A DNA stretch of 64,000 nucleotides from Bacillus sp. KH172YL63 (GCF_011398925.1 NZ_AP022842.1:3532001-3596000); one strand, 5' to 3'. Positions 17,697 through 26,148 are shown, counted from the stretch's first letter. Translations and numbers: made by a program. The notes: generated by a model not told the origin, from the letters alone.

Positions 17697-18764
17697 ATGA
17701 AACAATTAGTGCTGCTTGGCGGAGGATATGGGAACATGCGCGTTCTGCTTCGCTTACTACCCAACCAATTACCTGATGATGTATCGATTACCCTGATTGA
17801 CCGCAATCCTTACCACTGCCTGAAGACTGAATACTACGCGCTTGCCGCAGGTACGATTTCAGATCAACATGTACGCGTATCTTTCCCGGAACATGCCCGT
17901 TTATCCTATGTATATGGGGATATCACCGGAGTGGATATGGACAATAAACGCGTATTGATGAAAGATCAAGAATCCGTCCCTTACGATGATCTCGTCATTG
18001 GACTCGGATGCGAAGACAAGTACCATAACGTACCTGGTGCAGATGAGCATACATATTCGATCCAGACGATTGAAAGATCCCGCAGGACTTACCAGACGCT
18101 GTGCAACCTTCCTGCAGGTTCGATAGTCGGGATTGTGGGTGCCGGTTTAAGCGGGATCGAGCTTGCCAGTGAACTCCGTGAAAGCCGCTCTGATCTGAAG
18201 ATTAAATTATTCGACCGCGGCCCGCGTATCCTCAATGCATTCCCTGAGCGCCTGAGCTCTTATGTGCATGGCTGGTTCGATGAGAACGGCGTGGAGATTG
18301 TCAACAATTCGAATATCACGAAAGTGGAACCGAACACCCTTCATAATCATGAAGAACAGATTTTCTGCGATGCCATCGTGTGGACGGCAGGCATACAGCC
18401 GAGCAAAGTCGTCCGGGATATGGACGTTGAGAAAGATGGAAGCGGACGGGTGATTTTGTCAAAATATCATAACCTCCCTCAGGATGAGAACGTCTATGTT
18501 GTCGGAGACTGTGCAAGCCTCCCTCAGGCCCCGAGTGCACAGCTCGCTGAAGGTCAGGCAGAACAAATCGTGACCATTCTCCTCAAGCGCTGGAATAATG
18601 AAGAGCTTCCGGAAGAACTGCCTAAGATCAAGCTAAAAGGGATCCTCGGTTCCCTCGGCAAGAAACATGGCTTCGGTCTTGTGAATGAACGCTCCATCAC
18701 CGGCCGCGTCGCCAGATTATTAAAATCAGGCGTGCTGTGGATGTATAAGTATCATAATGGCTGA
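17697..18764 (+). CDS. yutJ: NADH dehydrogenase-like protein YutJ
   Basis: 355-residue pyridine nucleotide-disulfide oxidoreductase related to NDH-2. QLVLLGGGYGNMRVLLRL at the N-terminus is the FAD fold, with one Gly position replaced (GGGYGN). SIVGIVGAGLSGIELASELR near residue 140 binds NAD(P)H, and VYVVGDCASLPQAPSAQLAEG near 265 contacts FAD. It lacks a membrane anchor. ATG 17697 follows AAAAAGGGGAAA. It is the second NDH-2-like protein within 6 kb (with YumB) and is shorter. B. subtilis YutJ was not shown to be the main respiratory enzyme. Confidence 0.9.
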   Translation: MKQLVLLGGGYGNMRVLLRLLPNQLPDDVSITLIDRNPYHCLKTEYYALAAGTISDQHVRVSFPEHARLSYVYGDITGVDMDNKRVLMKDQESVPYDDLVIGLGCEDKYHNVPGADEHTYSIQTIERSRRTYQTLCNLPAGSIVGIVGAGLSGIELASELRESRSDLKIKLFDRGPRILNAFPERLSSYVHGWFDENGVEIVNNSNITKVEPNTLHNHEEQIFCDAIVWTAGIQPSKVVRDMDVEKDGSGRVILSKYHNLPQDENVYVVGDCASLPQAPSAQLAEGQAEQIVTILLKRWNNEELPEELPKIKLKGILGSLGKKHGFGLVNERSITGRVARLLKSGVLWMYKYHNG

Positions 18765-18796
18765 TGCCCACCTGGACAAAAGCCTTTAAGGAAATA

Positions 18797-18858
18797 AAAT
18801 CCGAACGACCATTCGAAGTTCTTCTCTAGATAACGAATGGTCGTTCGGATTTTTTGTT
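18797..18858 (+). terminator. Terminator of yutJ, AATCCGAACG family
   Basis: Long stem AATCCGAACGACCATTCG/CGAATGGTCGTTCGGATT with a ~17-base loop and TTTTTTG tail. Confidence 0.85.
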
Positions 18859-19000
18859 TTAATAATAGCATAGAATGAAACCCTGTCCAGCCTTTGATTG
18901 GAATGCAGGGTTAAGACTACTGCGGTGTTTCAAAACAGATAGCAGTTTTCATTTTTTCCCGGCAAAAAAAGCCAATCCCCATTAGAGATTGATCAGTTCC

Positions 19001-19327
19001 TCACACTGCTTTATATCCATATTTCTCAAGTTCTGAATAAATCACCTTTAAGCGGGGATTGCCTTCCCCGATGATATTTCCGTCCAGCAGCACGACCGGA
19101 TAAAACATATCCTCCTCGATCACCCGTGAAGCAAAGCTTTTCACCGCTTCATCTTCAGGTGGATTGTGGATATCTACGTATTTGATCTCAAAAGGCTGAT
19201 TCGGGTATTTTCTGCTCACGGCCGCCTGGAGCCATTCGCAGGTTTCTTTCGATGATGGTAAGTTCACGCAGCTCGGACAAGTCACTTCTGCCCCGTATAC
19301 ATACAGTTCTGCTCGCTTGTGTTCCAT
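19001..19327 (-). CDS. yuzD: YuzD, DUF1462 thioredoxin-like protein
   Basis: 108-residue DUF1462 protein. It has a thioredoxin-like beginning, LYVYGAEVTCPSCVNLPSS, with a CxxC motif, then KETCEWLQAAV, and later YPVVLLDGNIIGEGNPRLK, the cis-Pro-type region. It starts at ATG 19327 after GGGGAGAAGG. In B. subtilis yuzD neighbours yutI, as here (divergent, ~195 bp). A redox or Fe-S-assembly-related role is plausible from the CxxC motif and this pairing but is not established. Confidence 0.88.
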   Translation of the reverse strand: MEHKRAELYVYGAEVTCPSCVNLPSSKETCEWLQAAVSRKYPNQPFEIKYVDIHNPPEDEAVKSFASRVIEEDMFYPVVLLDGNIIGEGNPRLKVIYSELEKYGYKAV

Positions 19328-19521
19328 ATCCTTCTCCCCTTTTCTTCCCTCTTCTGTATATTTTACAAAAAAAGCAGAAAAGTTGGAACACTATTCAGCC
19401 GAATTGTTGCTGAAAACGGGATGGGAAACTTTTCTGCAAAAAGAAATGCCCAATCATTTGCAGGTTGATAGATTTTTTGCGAATATGTCATTATAATAGA
19501 AGATAAGGAAAGGAGTAGATA

Positions 19522-19761
19522 ATGATGGCTGAAAACGAAATGATTGCACCCGTTCAGGAAGTATTAGATAAATTACGACCGTTCCTACTTCGCGATGGTG
19601 GAGATTGTGAATTGGTCGACGTAGAAGATGGGATTGTAAAATTACGTCTGCTTGGCGCCTGCGGAAGCTGCCCAAGTTCAACGATCACATTAAAAGCAGG
19701 AATCGAACGCGCCCTAGTGGAAGAAGTTCCTGGCATCGTTGAAGTAGAGCAAGTATTCTAA
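19522..19761 (+). CDS. yutI: NifU-like Fe-S scaffold/carrier YutI
   Basis: 79-residue NifU C-terminal-domain protein. [19 protein letters not shown] and [16 protein letters not shown] are the diagnostic segments; the CxxC in the latter binds a [4Fe-4S] cluster in Nfu proteins. The start is ATG 19522 or 19525, behind GGAAAGGAG. TATAAT at 19492-19497 may be its -10. It has a strong terminator. Known family role: delivery of clusters to targets such as aconitase. It complements YutM and SufCDSUB in this window. Confidence 0.93.
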   Translation: MMAENEMIAPVQEVLDKLRPFLLRDGGDCELVDVEDGIVKLRLLGACGSCPSSTITLKAGIERALVEEVPGIVEVEQVF

Positions 19762-19767
19762 TAAAGC

Positions 19768-19805
19768 ATGTTAAAGCCTGAATCTTTCCGATTCAGGCTT
19801 TTTTA
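19768..19805. terminator. Bidirectional terminator yutI / D-2-hydroxyacid dehydrogenase
   Basis: AAAGCCTGAATC/GATTCAGGCTTTTTT hairpin with a TTTCC loop, between convergent genes. Confidence 0.88.
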
Positions 19806-19806
19806 T

Positions 19807-20769
19807 TTACTTCACCTCAGTCTTCGGGTTTTCCCCATTCAAGACTGCTGTGATATTCTCTACACATAGGGTCATCATCCCATATCGGGTGTCTGTTGAT
19901 GAGCTTCCGATATGGGGAAGGGCGACTACTTGATCGAAACGTAGCAGCGGATGATCCCGGTCGATCGGTTCGCTTTCAAATACGTCTAGACCCGCTCCGG
20001 CTATCTGACCATCCTCCAACGCCTGCTCCAGGGCTTTTTCATTAACAATCGGGCCCCTGGCAGCATTGACGAGGATCGCAGAATTCTTCATCAAGCGGAA
20101 CTGTTCTTCCTGGAACATCCCTTTCGTACCGGCATTGAGGGGTGCAAGGATCACGACGAAATCCGATTTGGCAAGAAGTTCGTCAAGAGCCGCATAGCTG
20201 ACACCAAGCTCCTTTTCTGCTTCATATTTTCTTGTGCGATTATGATACAGGACATCCATGCTGAATCCCTTTGCCCTTTTTGCAACCGCCTCACCGATGC
20301 TTCCCATCCCGATGATCCCCATCGTTTTGTGGTGAATATCCATGCCAGCAAGGAGAAGAGGCGACCAGCTCTTCCATTTTCCTTCTTTAATATAGCGATC
20401 AGCCTCGACGATCCTCCTTGCCGTTGCCATCATTAATGCAAACGTCAGGTCGGCCGTGGTTTCAGTCAGTACATCTGGCGTATTGCATATGGTGACGCCG
20501 AATTCCTTTGCCCCTTGGAGATCAATATTATCATATCCCACCGCCAGGTTCGCCACGACTTGAAGAAGAGGCGACCGGTGCAGCAGCTCCCTGTCCACCT
20601 GATCAGAGAGCATCGTCAGTAAAGCGGAAGCACGTTCTGCTTTATTGAGCAGGACCTCCCTTGGAACAGGGACATCCCCGTGCTCCCACATCTCGACTTC
20701 GAAGTGCTCACTCAGCGGCTCCACAACCTCTGCAGGCAGCTTTCTCGTAATATAAATATATGGCTTCAA
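19807..20769 (-). CDS. D-isomer-specific 2-hydroxyacid dehydrogenase (glyoxylate/hydroxypyruvate reductase type)
   Basis: 320 residues, the usual length. N-terminal catalytic domain ~1-100. The Rossmann domain has TMGIIGMGSIGEAVAKRAKG (about residues 149-168). Catalytic Arg is in LVNAARGPIVNE, Glu in DVFESEPI, and His in VALPHIGSS. It starts at TTG 20769 after GGGAG. Substrate choice between glyoxylate, hydroxypyruvate, glycerate or other 2-keto acids is inferred from closest family resemblance (GyaR/GhrB-like) and is not certain. It is convergent with yutI. Confidence 0.88.
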   Translation of the reverse strand: MKPYIYITRKLPAEVVEPLSEHFEVEMWEHGDVPVPREVLLNKAERASALLTMLSDQVDRELLHRSPLLQVVANLAVGYDNIDLQGAKEFGVTICNTPDVLTETTADLTFALMMATARRIVEADRYIKEGKWKSWSPLLLAGMDIHHKTMGIIGMGSIGEAVAKRAKGFSMDVLYHNRTRKYEAEKELGVSYAALDELLAKSDFVVILAPLNAGTKGMFQEEQFRLMKNSAILVNAARGPIVNEKALEQALEDGQIAGAGLDVFESEPIDRDHPLLRFDQVVALPHIGSSSTDTRYGMMTLCVENITAVLNGENPKTEVK

Positions 20770-20841
20770 ATGAACTCCCTACCTTCACACTTTTACCTTA
20801 GTGTAGCACAAACGGGGAAGCCCATCTTGACGGATAACTCT

Positions 20842-21843
20842 CTAAAGCCATGCCACAAGGGGGATTCCCCATTTCTTCACCGGCACTTCAGTCATATGAT
20901 AAAAATCCGACAGGAACGATTCATATTGTTGGGAGTTCTTTAAATAACGCTCGAGTTTATCTTCTACAATCTTCTTCTGCTGTTCAGATCCGGAAATATA
21001 ATACTCCTCGATGCACTCGAAATAATGAAGGGGAAACAGCAGTCTCGCGTACAGCAATCTCCAGGAAAACGGGGACAGCGGACTGACCGATTCATACTCC
21101 TTCATGAACTCCTGCAGATCCGGGTGAAATGTCTGGCTCCTCATGAAATACCGCTCCCTCACCCATTCGGCGATATCCCTGCTCCCATGGTCAAATACCC
21201 ACTGAAATGGGAAATGGATGGAAACATCTTTTCCCCAGGTCGATTGAAGGAACCGTTCATGGCAAACAGTGCCTGCATCAACCGCAGTCGGGTCTTCATC
21301 GAGTTCCGTATCCACCAGGTATTGAATCGCATTTTCAGAGAGGGCATTATAATATGGATAACTCTCCACGAAACGCCGTTCAAACTCATCAGCTGGCTGA
21401 TCCTGTATGACCTGATAATACGCTTTCTCCAACTGTGACAGACGCTTCTCCCACAGGTCCTTCCACTGCCCCATCCTGTTGATCCGCTCGACTTTCTCTT
21501 CAAAGGTCCGTCCCCTGAAATGGAATTTGGCCAGCTTTCTTCCTATTTTATTTTCCGGCGGGGATGGGATGTTTTCATTTCTCAGGACAACGTAGTCATT
21601 GTTTTTCTCGACGACGAGGAATCTTCCTTCCTTGTTCGGTACAAACGTTGATACATTCCGGTCACCATGGATTTTCAGATGCTCGGCTAATTTATAAAGT
21701 TCCACAAGCGTTTCCTGTTCCATATCCGAAACGCCAACAATACTATATATTAATCCCCCGACCAAATAGCGATCCATCATACCATCGAAATATGCCCGCT
21801 CAGGATGCAGCCCAAAGTGATTGATTAATATTTCTTGAGACAT
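20842..21843 (-). CDS. yutH: Spore coat-associated protein YutH (CotS family)
   Basis: 333-residue protein of the CotS/YutH group, which has an aminoglycoside phosphotransferase-like fold. Visible features include an N-terminal FGLHPERAYFDG and LAEHLKIHGDRNVSTFVPNK, then VCHERFLQSTWG near residue 195, where the APH-type catalytic loop would be, with FQWVFDHGSRDIAEWVRE after it. It starts at ATG 21843 after GGAGAGA. YutH is a coat component in B. subtilis, made in the mother cell. Kinase activity is not shown. It diverges from yutG. Confidence 0.88.
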   Translation of the reverse strand: MSQEILINHFGLHPERAYFDGMMDRYLVGGLIYSIVGVSDMEQETLVELYKLAEHLKIHGDRNVSTFVPNKEGRFLVVEKNNDYVVLRNENIPSPPENKIGRKLAKFHFRGRTFEEKVERINRMGQWKDLWEKRLSQLEKAYYQVIQDQPADEFERRFVESYPYYNALSENAIQYLVDTELDEDPTAVDAGTVCHERFLQSTWGKDVSIHFPFQWVFDHGSRDIAEWVRERYFMRSQTFHPDLQEFMKEYESVSPLSPFSWRLLYARLLFPLHYFECIEEYYISGSEQQKKIVEDKLERYLKNSQQYESFLSDFYHMTEVPVKKWGIPLVAWL

Positions 21844-22055
21844 ACAGATCTCTCCTATCTAAAGTGACCGACATTTTTCCTGTACACATCTATCCGATTT
21901 CCTTCCGGATGAATATCCGAATCCCGGGATGGGCAAGAATGAGTACAGAAGCTATTATTATGTCTATTTTTCAATCGGGAATCATATGAGTAAAACAAGG
22001 CTTCGTCTAATCGAAACAGGGGTTATATAATCTTTCAAAGAAAAAGGTGAATAGG

Positions 22056-22556
22056 ATGAAGGATAAAGATTCAATGGATTTATTAGAGAAGACGGCAAGA
22101 AAATGGCTGCACGAAAGAGGCGTCGAGATTGAAGACATCGCTCAATTGGTCATGTACCTTCAGCAAAAATATCATCCTGATCTGGAATTAAAGGAATGTG
22201 TCTATAATGTTGAACGGGTACTGACGAAACGGGAAGTACAGAATGCGATACTGACAGGTATTCAACTTGATATATTAGCGGAGAAAAAGATGCTTGAGCA
22301 ACCACTCCAATCGATCATTGAAGTGGATGAAGGCTTATACGGGGTCGATGAAATCCTCGCCTTTTCCATCGTGAACGTTTACGGATCGATCGGTTTTACA
22401 AACTATGGTTACATCGATAAACAAAAACCGGGAATCCTTGAGCGGTTAAACGATAAATCTTCCGGCGCGTGTCATACATTCCTCGATGATATCGTGGGTG
22501 CCATCGCCGCGGCCGCTTCCAGCAGGCTCGCACACCGGGCCGAACACGCAGAATAA
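22056..22556 (+). CDS. yutG: Phosphatidylglycerophosphatase A-like protein YutG
   Basis: 166-residue YutG/PgpA-family protein. EKTARKWLHERGVEIEDIA starts the domain, VDEGLYGVDEILAFSIVNVYG is the centre, and DKSSGACHTFLDDIVGAIA with AAAASSRLAHRAE is the C-terminal conserved part. It is less hydrophobic than Gram-negative PgpA. ATG 22056 follows AAAGGTGA; a GTG at 22047 overlaps that site. Phosphatidylglycerol-phosphate hydrolysis is the family annotation; for the Bacillus branch this is inference. Confidence 0.85.
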   Translation: MKDKDSMDLLEKTARKWLHERGVEIEDIAQLVMYLQQKYHPDLELKECVYNVERVLTKREVQNAILTGIQLDILAEKKMLEQPLQSIIEVDEGLYGVDEILAFSIVNVYGSIGFTNYGYIDKQKPGILERLNDKSSGACHTFLDDIVGAIAAAASSRLAHRAEHAE

Positions 22557-22566
22557 ACAAATAAAA

Positions 22567-22596
22567 AAAATCAGACGACCATGGCCGTCTGATTTC
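22567..22596 (+). terminator. Terminator of yutG
   Basis: AAATCAGACG/CGTCTGATTT hairpin with an ACCATGG loop followed by a T-rich tail. Confidence 0.8.
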
Positions 22597-22923
22597 TTTA
22601 GTGATAGAAGAAGTGTGCTGTTCCTCACTCTATTCAAGACTTTTTAATAAAGATCTTTTTTAACTAACTTTATGATTGCACTTCATAAGATAGTTCTATA
22701 TAATTACAATTATAGTTGTAATTACGTGCAATTTAATTGTACCAAGAATTTCTCTCCTACGAAATTCATCAATGAAAGGCTTCATTTTTGGAACGGGGAG
22801 CTGTGACTCCTGATTTGATTCTGAGTGAAGCCTTTATTGATACCCTCTAAACCCTATGATTAATGTTCAGTAATGGTTGTAGCATTCTGATCAAACAAGA
22901 AAAATAAAGAGAAAATCAGTTCA
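22597..22923. other. AT-rich gene-less stretch between yutG and the XRE gene
   Basis: 327 bases with no supported gene. Inverted repeat AAAGGCTTCA (22775-22784) / TGAAGCCTTT (22826-22835) encloses an inner GGGAG/CTCCT hairpin. It could end the XRE transcript on the minus strand, although there is no T-run. Composition is visibly more AT-rich than the yut genes around it. Confidence 0.5.
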
Positions 22924-23175
22924 TTAAAGTATCGTTTGATTGTAAATTTCTTGGTGTTCTTCGCAATTTGGCATAATATCTTCCCATTGGATATCCAAGG
23001 CACATACGATAGCGTTAAGCTTGTTCAGAGAAGGGTTGGCCTCTCCTTTTTCAATCAAAGAAATATAATTTACTGTCAATCCACACTTGCGGCTTAATGC
23101 TTGGATGGTGATTTCTTTTGCTCTTCGATGGTATCTGATTTTCTTTCCGACAAGTCCTGTAACCGTAATACTCAT
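22924..23175 (-). CDS. Small XRE-family HTH regulator
   Basis: 83-residue Cro/C1-type helix-turn-helix protein. The HTH occupies about residues 10-66: VGKKIRYHRRAKEITIQALS, then VNYISLIEKGEANPSLNKL, the recognition-helix region. Only ~17 residues follow, with a Cys in NCEEHQE and no second domain. It starts at ATG 23175 after AGGGTAGTGAGGTA. It sits alone in an AT-rich interval between the conserved yutG and yutF, so it is an insertion relative to B. subtilis. It may regulate itself through the CTTTACGAATG repeats upstream. Confidence 0.85.
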   Translation of the reverse strand: MSITVTGLVGKKIRYHRRAKEITIQALSRKCGLTVNYISLIEKGEANPSLNKLNAIVCALDIQWEDIMPNCEEHQEIYNQTIL

Positions 23176-23722
23176 TACCTCACTACCCTTTTAAAAATTC
23201 TTTAGAAATGTTGTGGAATGTTTCGAAAATCAACATTGACTTTCATTCGTAAAGTTGTTTGCATTCGTAAAGAATAGTTAGAAATTGAAACGGAATCAAC
23301 GCTAATAGTCCCCTACTACCTTCTGTGTTTACCCTCGTTCATTGTCTTTACACGTATTTTCGGAACACTCTCAAAGAAAATAATTATTTTCACCTAACAT
23401 ATTCCTTTGGCCCTTTAGGCTCCCGATTCTTCTAAGTACTCTAGGCATGTGTAATGGAAAGTGAAAGTTAGCTGGATGAGGAACTGCATAATATACGGAG
23501 TAACTTCTTATTTAATTCACAAAGATACCTACTAGGTGCAGGTATGCCGTGACAAAAAGGACCATAACCACGGTCCTTAAGGATAAAAAGTATTCTGATT
23601 ACTATGATTACTTCTTTCAACACTAGTTCTATTGTACTTATCCCTGCGTTCATTGTCTATTATGAATACTTTTCTAATTCATGATATTTTTGCCAAAAAT
23701 GTTTAAAAACTGTTATCCTATA
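23176..23722. other. AT-rich gene-less interval between XRE gene and yutF
   Basis: 547 bases. The first ~110 contain the candidate XRE operator repeats. The rest shows no gene: a 61-codon minus frame (23468-23653) has no ribosome site and no protein-like composition. No transposase remnant or terminal repeats were seen, although the base composition suggests acquired or decayed DNA. Confidence 0.55.
23244..23272 (-). promoter_or_regulatory. Direct repeats upstream of XRE gene, candidate operator
   Basis: Two identical copies of CTTTACGAATG (minus strand), at 23244-23254 and 23262-23272, spaced 18 bases start to start, about 75-95 bases before the XRE start codon. Spaced direct repeats ahead of a small HTH gene suggest autoregulation. 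No experiment or consensus supports it directly. Confidence 0.45.
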
Positions 23723-24487
23723 TCAGATCTCCCATTCGCTTAAGTCTTCAATCGTATAGGTTGGCTGAATTTCTTTAGACTTCAGCCCCTCTTTGGTCGT
23801 GACGCCAGTATGGACGAGCAGCGTATCAAGACCTGCATTGATCCCGGCCAAAATGTCTGTATCGTAATTATCCCCAACCATGAGCGTATCTTCTTTCGGA
23901 ACGCCCAACACTTCCAGTGCCTGCTCCATGATGATCGATTCCGGTTTACCGATAAAAATCGGTTCTGTCTGGGTAGAAACCGTCACAACCGATGTCAAAG
24001 AACCATTCCCAGGAAGCAGCCCTCTTTCTGTCGGAATGGCGATATCCCCATTCGTCGAGATGAAAGTGGCCCCATTCCTGACTCCAAGGCAGGCAAGGGC
24101 AAGCTTTTCATAGTTAATGCCCCGATCAATCCCAACAACGACGAAATCCGGGTGCTCATCCTGCAAGGTGATTCCATTCTCTTCAAGTGCGGAACGGATT
24201 CCCTCTTCACCGATCACATAAGCTGTGCCATTCGGTTTCTTCTGTGCGATGAACTGTGCCGTCGCCATCGAGGTTGTGAATACCTGCTCTTCTGTTGCAG
24301 GGATATCGAACGAACGGAGTTTTTCTGCCACCTGTTCAGGCCTTCTCGAAGAGTTATTCGTTACAAACAGATAAGGCAGCCCCTTGTCCTGCAGGCGTTT
24401 CACGAAATCACCTGCTTCCTCGATCTTCTCTTTCCCTTTGTACATCGTTCCGTCTAAATCAATCAGGTAGCCTTTATATGCTTTCAT
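23723..24487 (-). CDS. yutF: HAD-IIA phosphatase YutF (NagD-like)
   Basis: 254-residue HAD hydrolase of the NagD subfamily. Motif I DLDGTMYKG (nucleophile Asp near residue 12), motif II FVTNNSSR, motif III with the Lys in GKPE and motif IV LMVGDNYDTDILAG are all intact; the C2-type cap lies between. It starts at ATG 24487 behind GGAGGTATA. Known activity of YutF/AraL relatives: phosphatase on nucleotide and sugar phosphates. The physiological substrate is not known. It is read in the same direction as yutE, ~100 bases away. Confidence 0.93.
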   Translation of the reverse strand: MKAYKGYLIDLDGTMYKGKEKIEEAGDFVKRLQDKGLPYLFVTNNSSRRPEQVAEKLRSFDIPATEEQVFTTSMATAQFIAQKKPNGTAYVIGEEGIRSALEENGITLQDEHPDFVVVGIDRGINYEKLALACLGVRNGATFISTNGDIAIPTERGLLPGNGSLTSVVTVSTQTEPIFIGKPESIIMEQALEVLGVPKEDTLMVGDNYDTDILAGINAGLDTLLVHTGVTTKEGLKSKEIQPTYTIEDLSEWEI

Positions 24488-24552
24488 TCTTATACCTCCA
24501 AGATTGTTTGTATAGTATACCCTTCTCAGGCTGATTTCCTGTTACCAAATAA

Positions 24553-24580
24553 TAAAGCGCTCCCTGGTCAGAAAGCGCTG
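24553..24580 (-). terminator. Possible terminator between yutE and yutF
   Basis: Self-complementary AGCGCT boxes on both arms (AGCGCTTTC ... GAGCGCTTTATT on the minus strand) form a short hairpin with a weak T-tail, downstream of the yutE stop and upstream of yutF. Confidence 0.5.
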
Positions 24581-24590
24581 TCAAATGCTA

Positions 24591-25028
24591 TTAATTTTTA
24601 AAGGCCGATACCGGTCCGAGTTCATGTTCAAGGTAGCTCCGCACCTGTTCCGGCAACTGAACTAGCGTTGGGAAAACATCCTGTAAAACTGAATGCAGCT
24701 GCCCATGATCCACCGAGATGTAATCCTGAACAAGCGTTTTACGCTGTTCAACCAGCTTTTTCAGGTCTTCACTCATCTTCCCGTCAATCACTTTTTCGTC
24801 CAACAGAATATCAATGATATCCTCATAGCTGCCTGGATCTCTCATGATGAATCCATCGATCATGCTGTTGCCTACATCAAGCACGGATTCAATGATGGTG
24901 TGGCTGATCCGCTCCAACGCCAATTTCTCTACTGTAGAGCTCCACTGATCACGCTCTTTCACAAGGATTAACTGCTCATTCATGTACACTAAAGTTTGTT
25001 CAATCTTTTCTCTGTCTACGAAATACAC
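24591..25028 (-). CDS. yutE: YutE, DUF86/HepT-like protein without toxin His
   Basis: 145-residue DUF86 (HepT-like HEPN) protein. Helices of the HEPN fold are visible, with ERISHTIIESVLDVGNSMI in the second. The catalytic RX4-6H motif of HepT toxins appears as RKTLVQDY, with Gln where His is expected. No MNT-type antitoxin gene is adjacent; the neighbours are yutF and a divergent DUF3055 gene, as in other Bacilli. It starts at GTG 25028 after GAGGTGG. A conserved chromosomal role distinct from a toxin is inferred. Confidence 0.85.
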   Translation of the reverse strand: MYFVDREKIEQTLVYMNEQLILVKERDQWSSTVEKLALERISHTIIESVLDVGNSMIDGFIMRDPGSYEDIIDILLDEKVIDGKMSEDLKKLVEQRKTLVQDYISVDHGQLHSVLQDVFPTLVQLPEQVRSYLEHELGPVSAFKN

Positions 25029-25163
25029 GGTGCCACCTCTTTCTGAAACGAAATCTTCACACCTTATTTTAACATAATTTCTTTACCGGCATATAGGTAC
25101 ATCCTGCATTTCTTCCCTCAGTTTGATATGATGTAGGGAGCAGAAATTGAGGAGGACGTTGTA

Positions 25164-25433
25164 ATGACTGAACGATTTTATTTATATGACGATATGGAAA
25201 ATACAAAAACCCGGTTTGTCAGCTTCATGGGTGAAAACCAGCGCTACGACCTGGCCATCACCCAAACCGAGCGCTACTACGGTAAGTCCCTCGTGCTCGA
25301 TCTCCAGGGAAACCGCTTCTCCATCATCGGCCGGGACGACCTTGACGAACCTGGATACATCGAAAGCGTCTTTAAACTTACCGAAGAAGAAGCAGATGAA
25401 CTGCGGGACTTCTTAGGAGAAATCATCCTGTAG
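25164..25433 (+). CDS. DUF3055 protein
   Basis: 89-residue protein of the DUF3055 (SAV0927-like) family: MTERFYLYDDMENTKTRFVS at the start, then DLQGNRFSIIGRDDLDEPGY and an acidic C-terminal helix EEEADELRDFLGEIIL. It starts at ATG 25164 behind GAGGAGG. It is divergent to yutE and followed 50 bases later by another small gene. The family is conserved in Bacilli without known function. Confidence 0.85.
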   Translation: MTERFYLYDDMENTKTRFVSFMGENQRYDLAITQTERYYGKSLVLDLQGNRFSIIGRDDLDEPGYIESVFKLTEEEADELRDFLGEIIL

Positions 25434-25486
25434 GAATGAACTCTCCCTCCCACTCACATACTACACCTATGAAAGGTGGGAGACTT

Positions 25487-25795
25487 ATGAGAAAAAGAAC
25501 GGATGAAAACGACAAAGAAGAGCAATACAGTGACTTCTCCAACGTTGAAACATACCGCAACTTCATCGTACCGGAAACGCTCCCGGAAGGTCCCTACGGA
25601 TCCCCCCGGGGCAAGCACACCCCGGTAGAAAACAAAAGCACCCCATGGGAAGAAGGCCAGCGCCCATACAGCGCCTTCAACTATGAAAATAAATCCCTCC
25701 ATCAGGATATACCACGGCAAGAACCTGGATCCCACCCGGTCCACGCCGATCCTGATGTGAATGAACAGACTCCTTATACTGAAAGTGAGGAGTGA
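25487..25795 (+). CDS. Small hydrophilic 'cytosolic protein' of Bacillaceae
   Basis: 102-residue very hydrophilic protein, rich in Pro, Glu, Gln and Tyr and probably disordered: NVETYRNFIVPETLPEGPYG, then PVENKSTPWEEGQRP and a tail of Asp/Glu. ATG 25487 follows AAAGGTGGGAG; the frame extends upstream to 25436 without a site. Proteins with the ETLPEGPYGSP pattern occur beside DUF3055/yutD in other Bacilli and are labelled only as cytosolic. Function is unknown. Confidence 0.75.
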   Translation: MRKRTDENDKEEQYSDFSNVETYRNFIVPETLPEGPYGSPRGKHTPVENKSTPWEEGQRPYSAFNYENKSLHQDIPRQEPGSHPVHADPDVNEQTPYTESEE

Positions 25796-26111
25796 GGGTG
25801 GAGACGGGATGGAGCGATGTGGCTTCATCCTGTTTTTTTATGGGGGATGGGTTGGCGAGCCTGGAGGAGGGCAGGTCAGGCGAGGAGAGGCCTAATTACG
25901 CAATCAACCTCCATTCTCACGCAATACATGCTGAAATTCACGCAATAAACCCCGATTGTTACGCAATGATCCTTGAAAGTTACGCAATAAACCTCCGCCG
26001 GCAAGCAGCCCACGCTGTAAACCACTGGTGATAAAGCAATAATCAGCTTCATGTAGCTAAAACTAGCCTCTTCTCTTTGAAAAACACACTTTTTTCATCA
26101 AGCAGCTCATA
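25796..26111. other. Gene-less interval with 21-bp tandem repeat
   Basis: No gene is supported. The plus-strand frame 25792-26031 (79 codons) stays open because the 21-bp repeat is a multiple of three; it has no ribosome site. Confidence 0.65.
25896..26002 (+). repeat. 21-bp tandem repeat, five units
   Basis: The heptamer ACGCAAT recurs at 25898, 25919, 25940, 25961 and 25982, exactly every 21 bases. The unit is roughly TTACGCAATaaaCCtCgatt. Spacers diverge while the heptamer is invariant, which suggests selection on, or recent spread of, the ACGCAAT core. 21 bases equals two helical turns, so all cores face one side of the DNA. Confidence 0.85.
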
Positions 26112-26143
26112 AAAAAGGAACAAACGCATTCACGTCTGTTCCC
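26112..26143 (-). terminator. Terminator of yutD
   Basis: Minus strand GGAACAGACG/CGTTTGTTCC hairpin with a TGAATG loop and six T. Confidence 0.85.
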
Positions 26144-26148
26144 CATCC

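Noticed and set aside
17482..17700. 72-codon frame ending at the yutJ start
   Set aside because: No ribosome site and it covers the yutJ upstream region.
23468..23653. 61-codon minus frame in the AT-rich island
   Set aside because: No ribosome site, ends in a Ser run, no family resemblance.
25896..26002. CRISPR array
   Set aside because: 21-bp period with 7-base constant core; repeats and spacers are too short and no cas gene is present.
25792..26031. 79-codon frame with repeated YAIN/HAIN text
   Set aside because: Produced by the 21-bp tandem repeat, which is a multiple of three; no ribosome site, and it starts in the stop region of the preceding gene.
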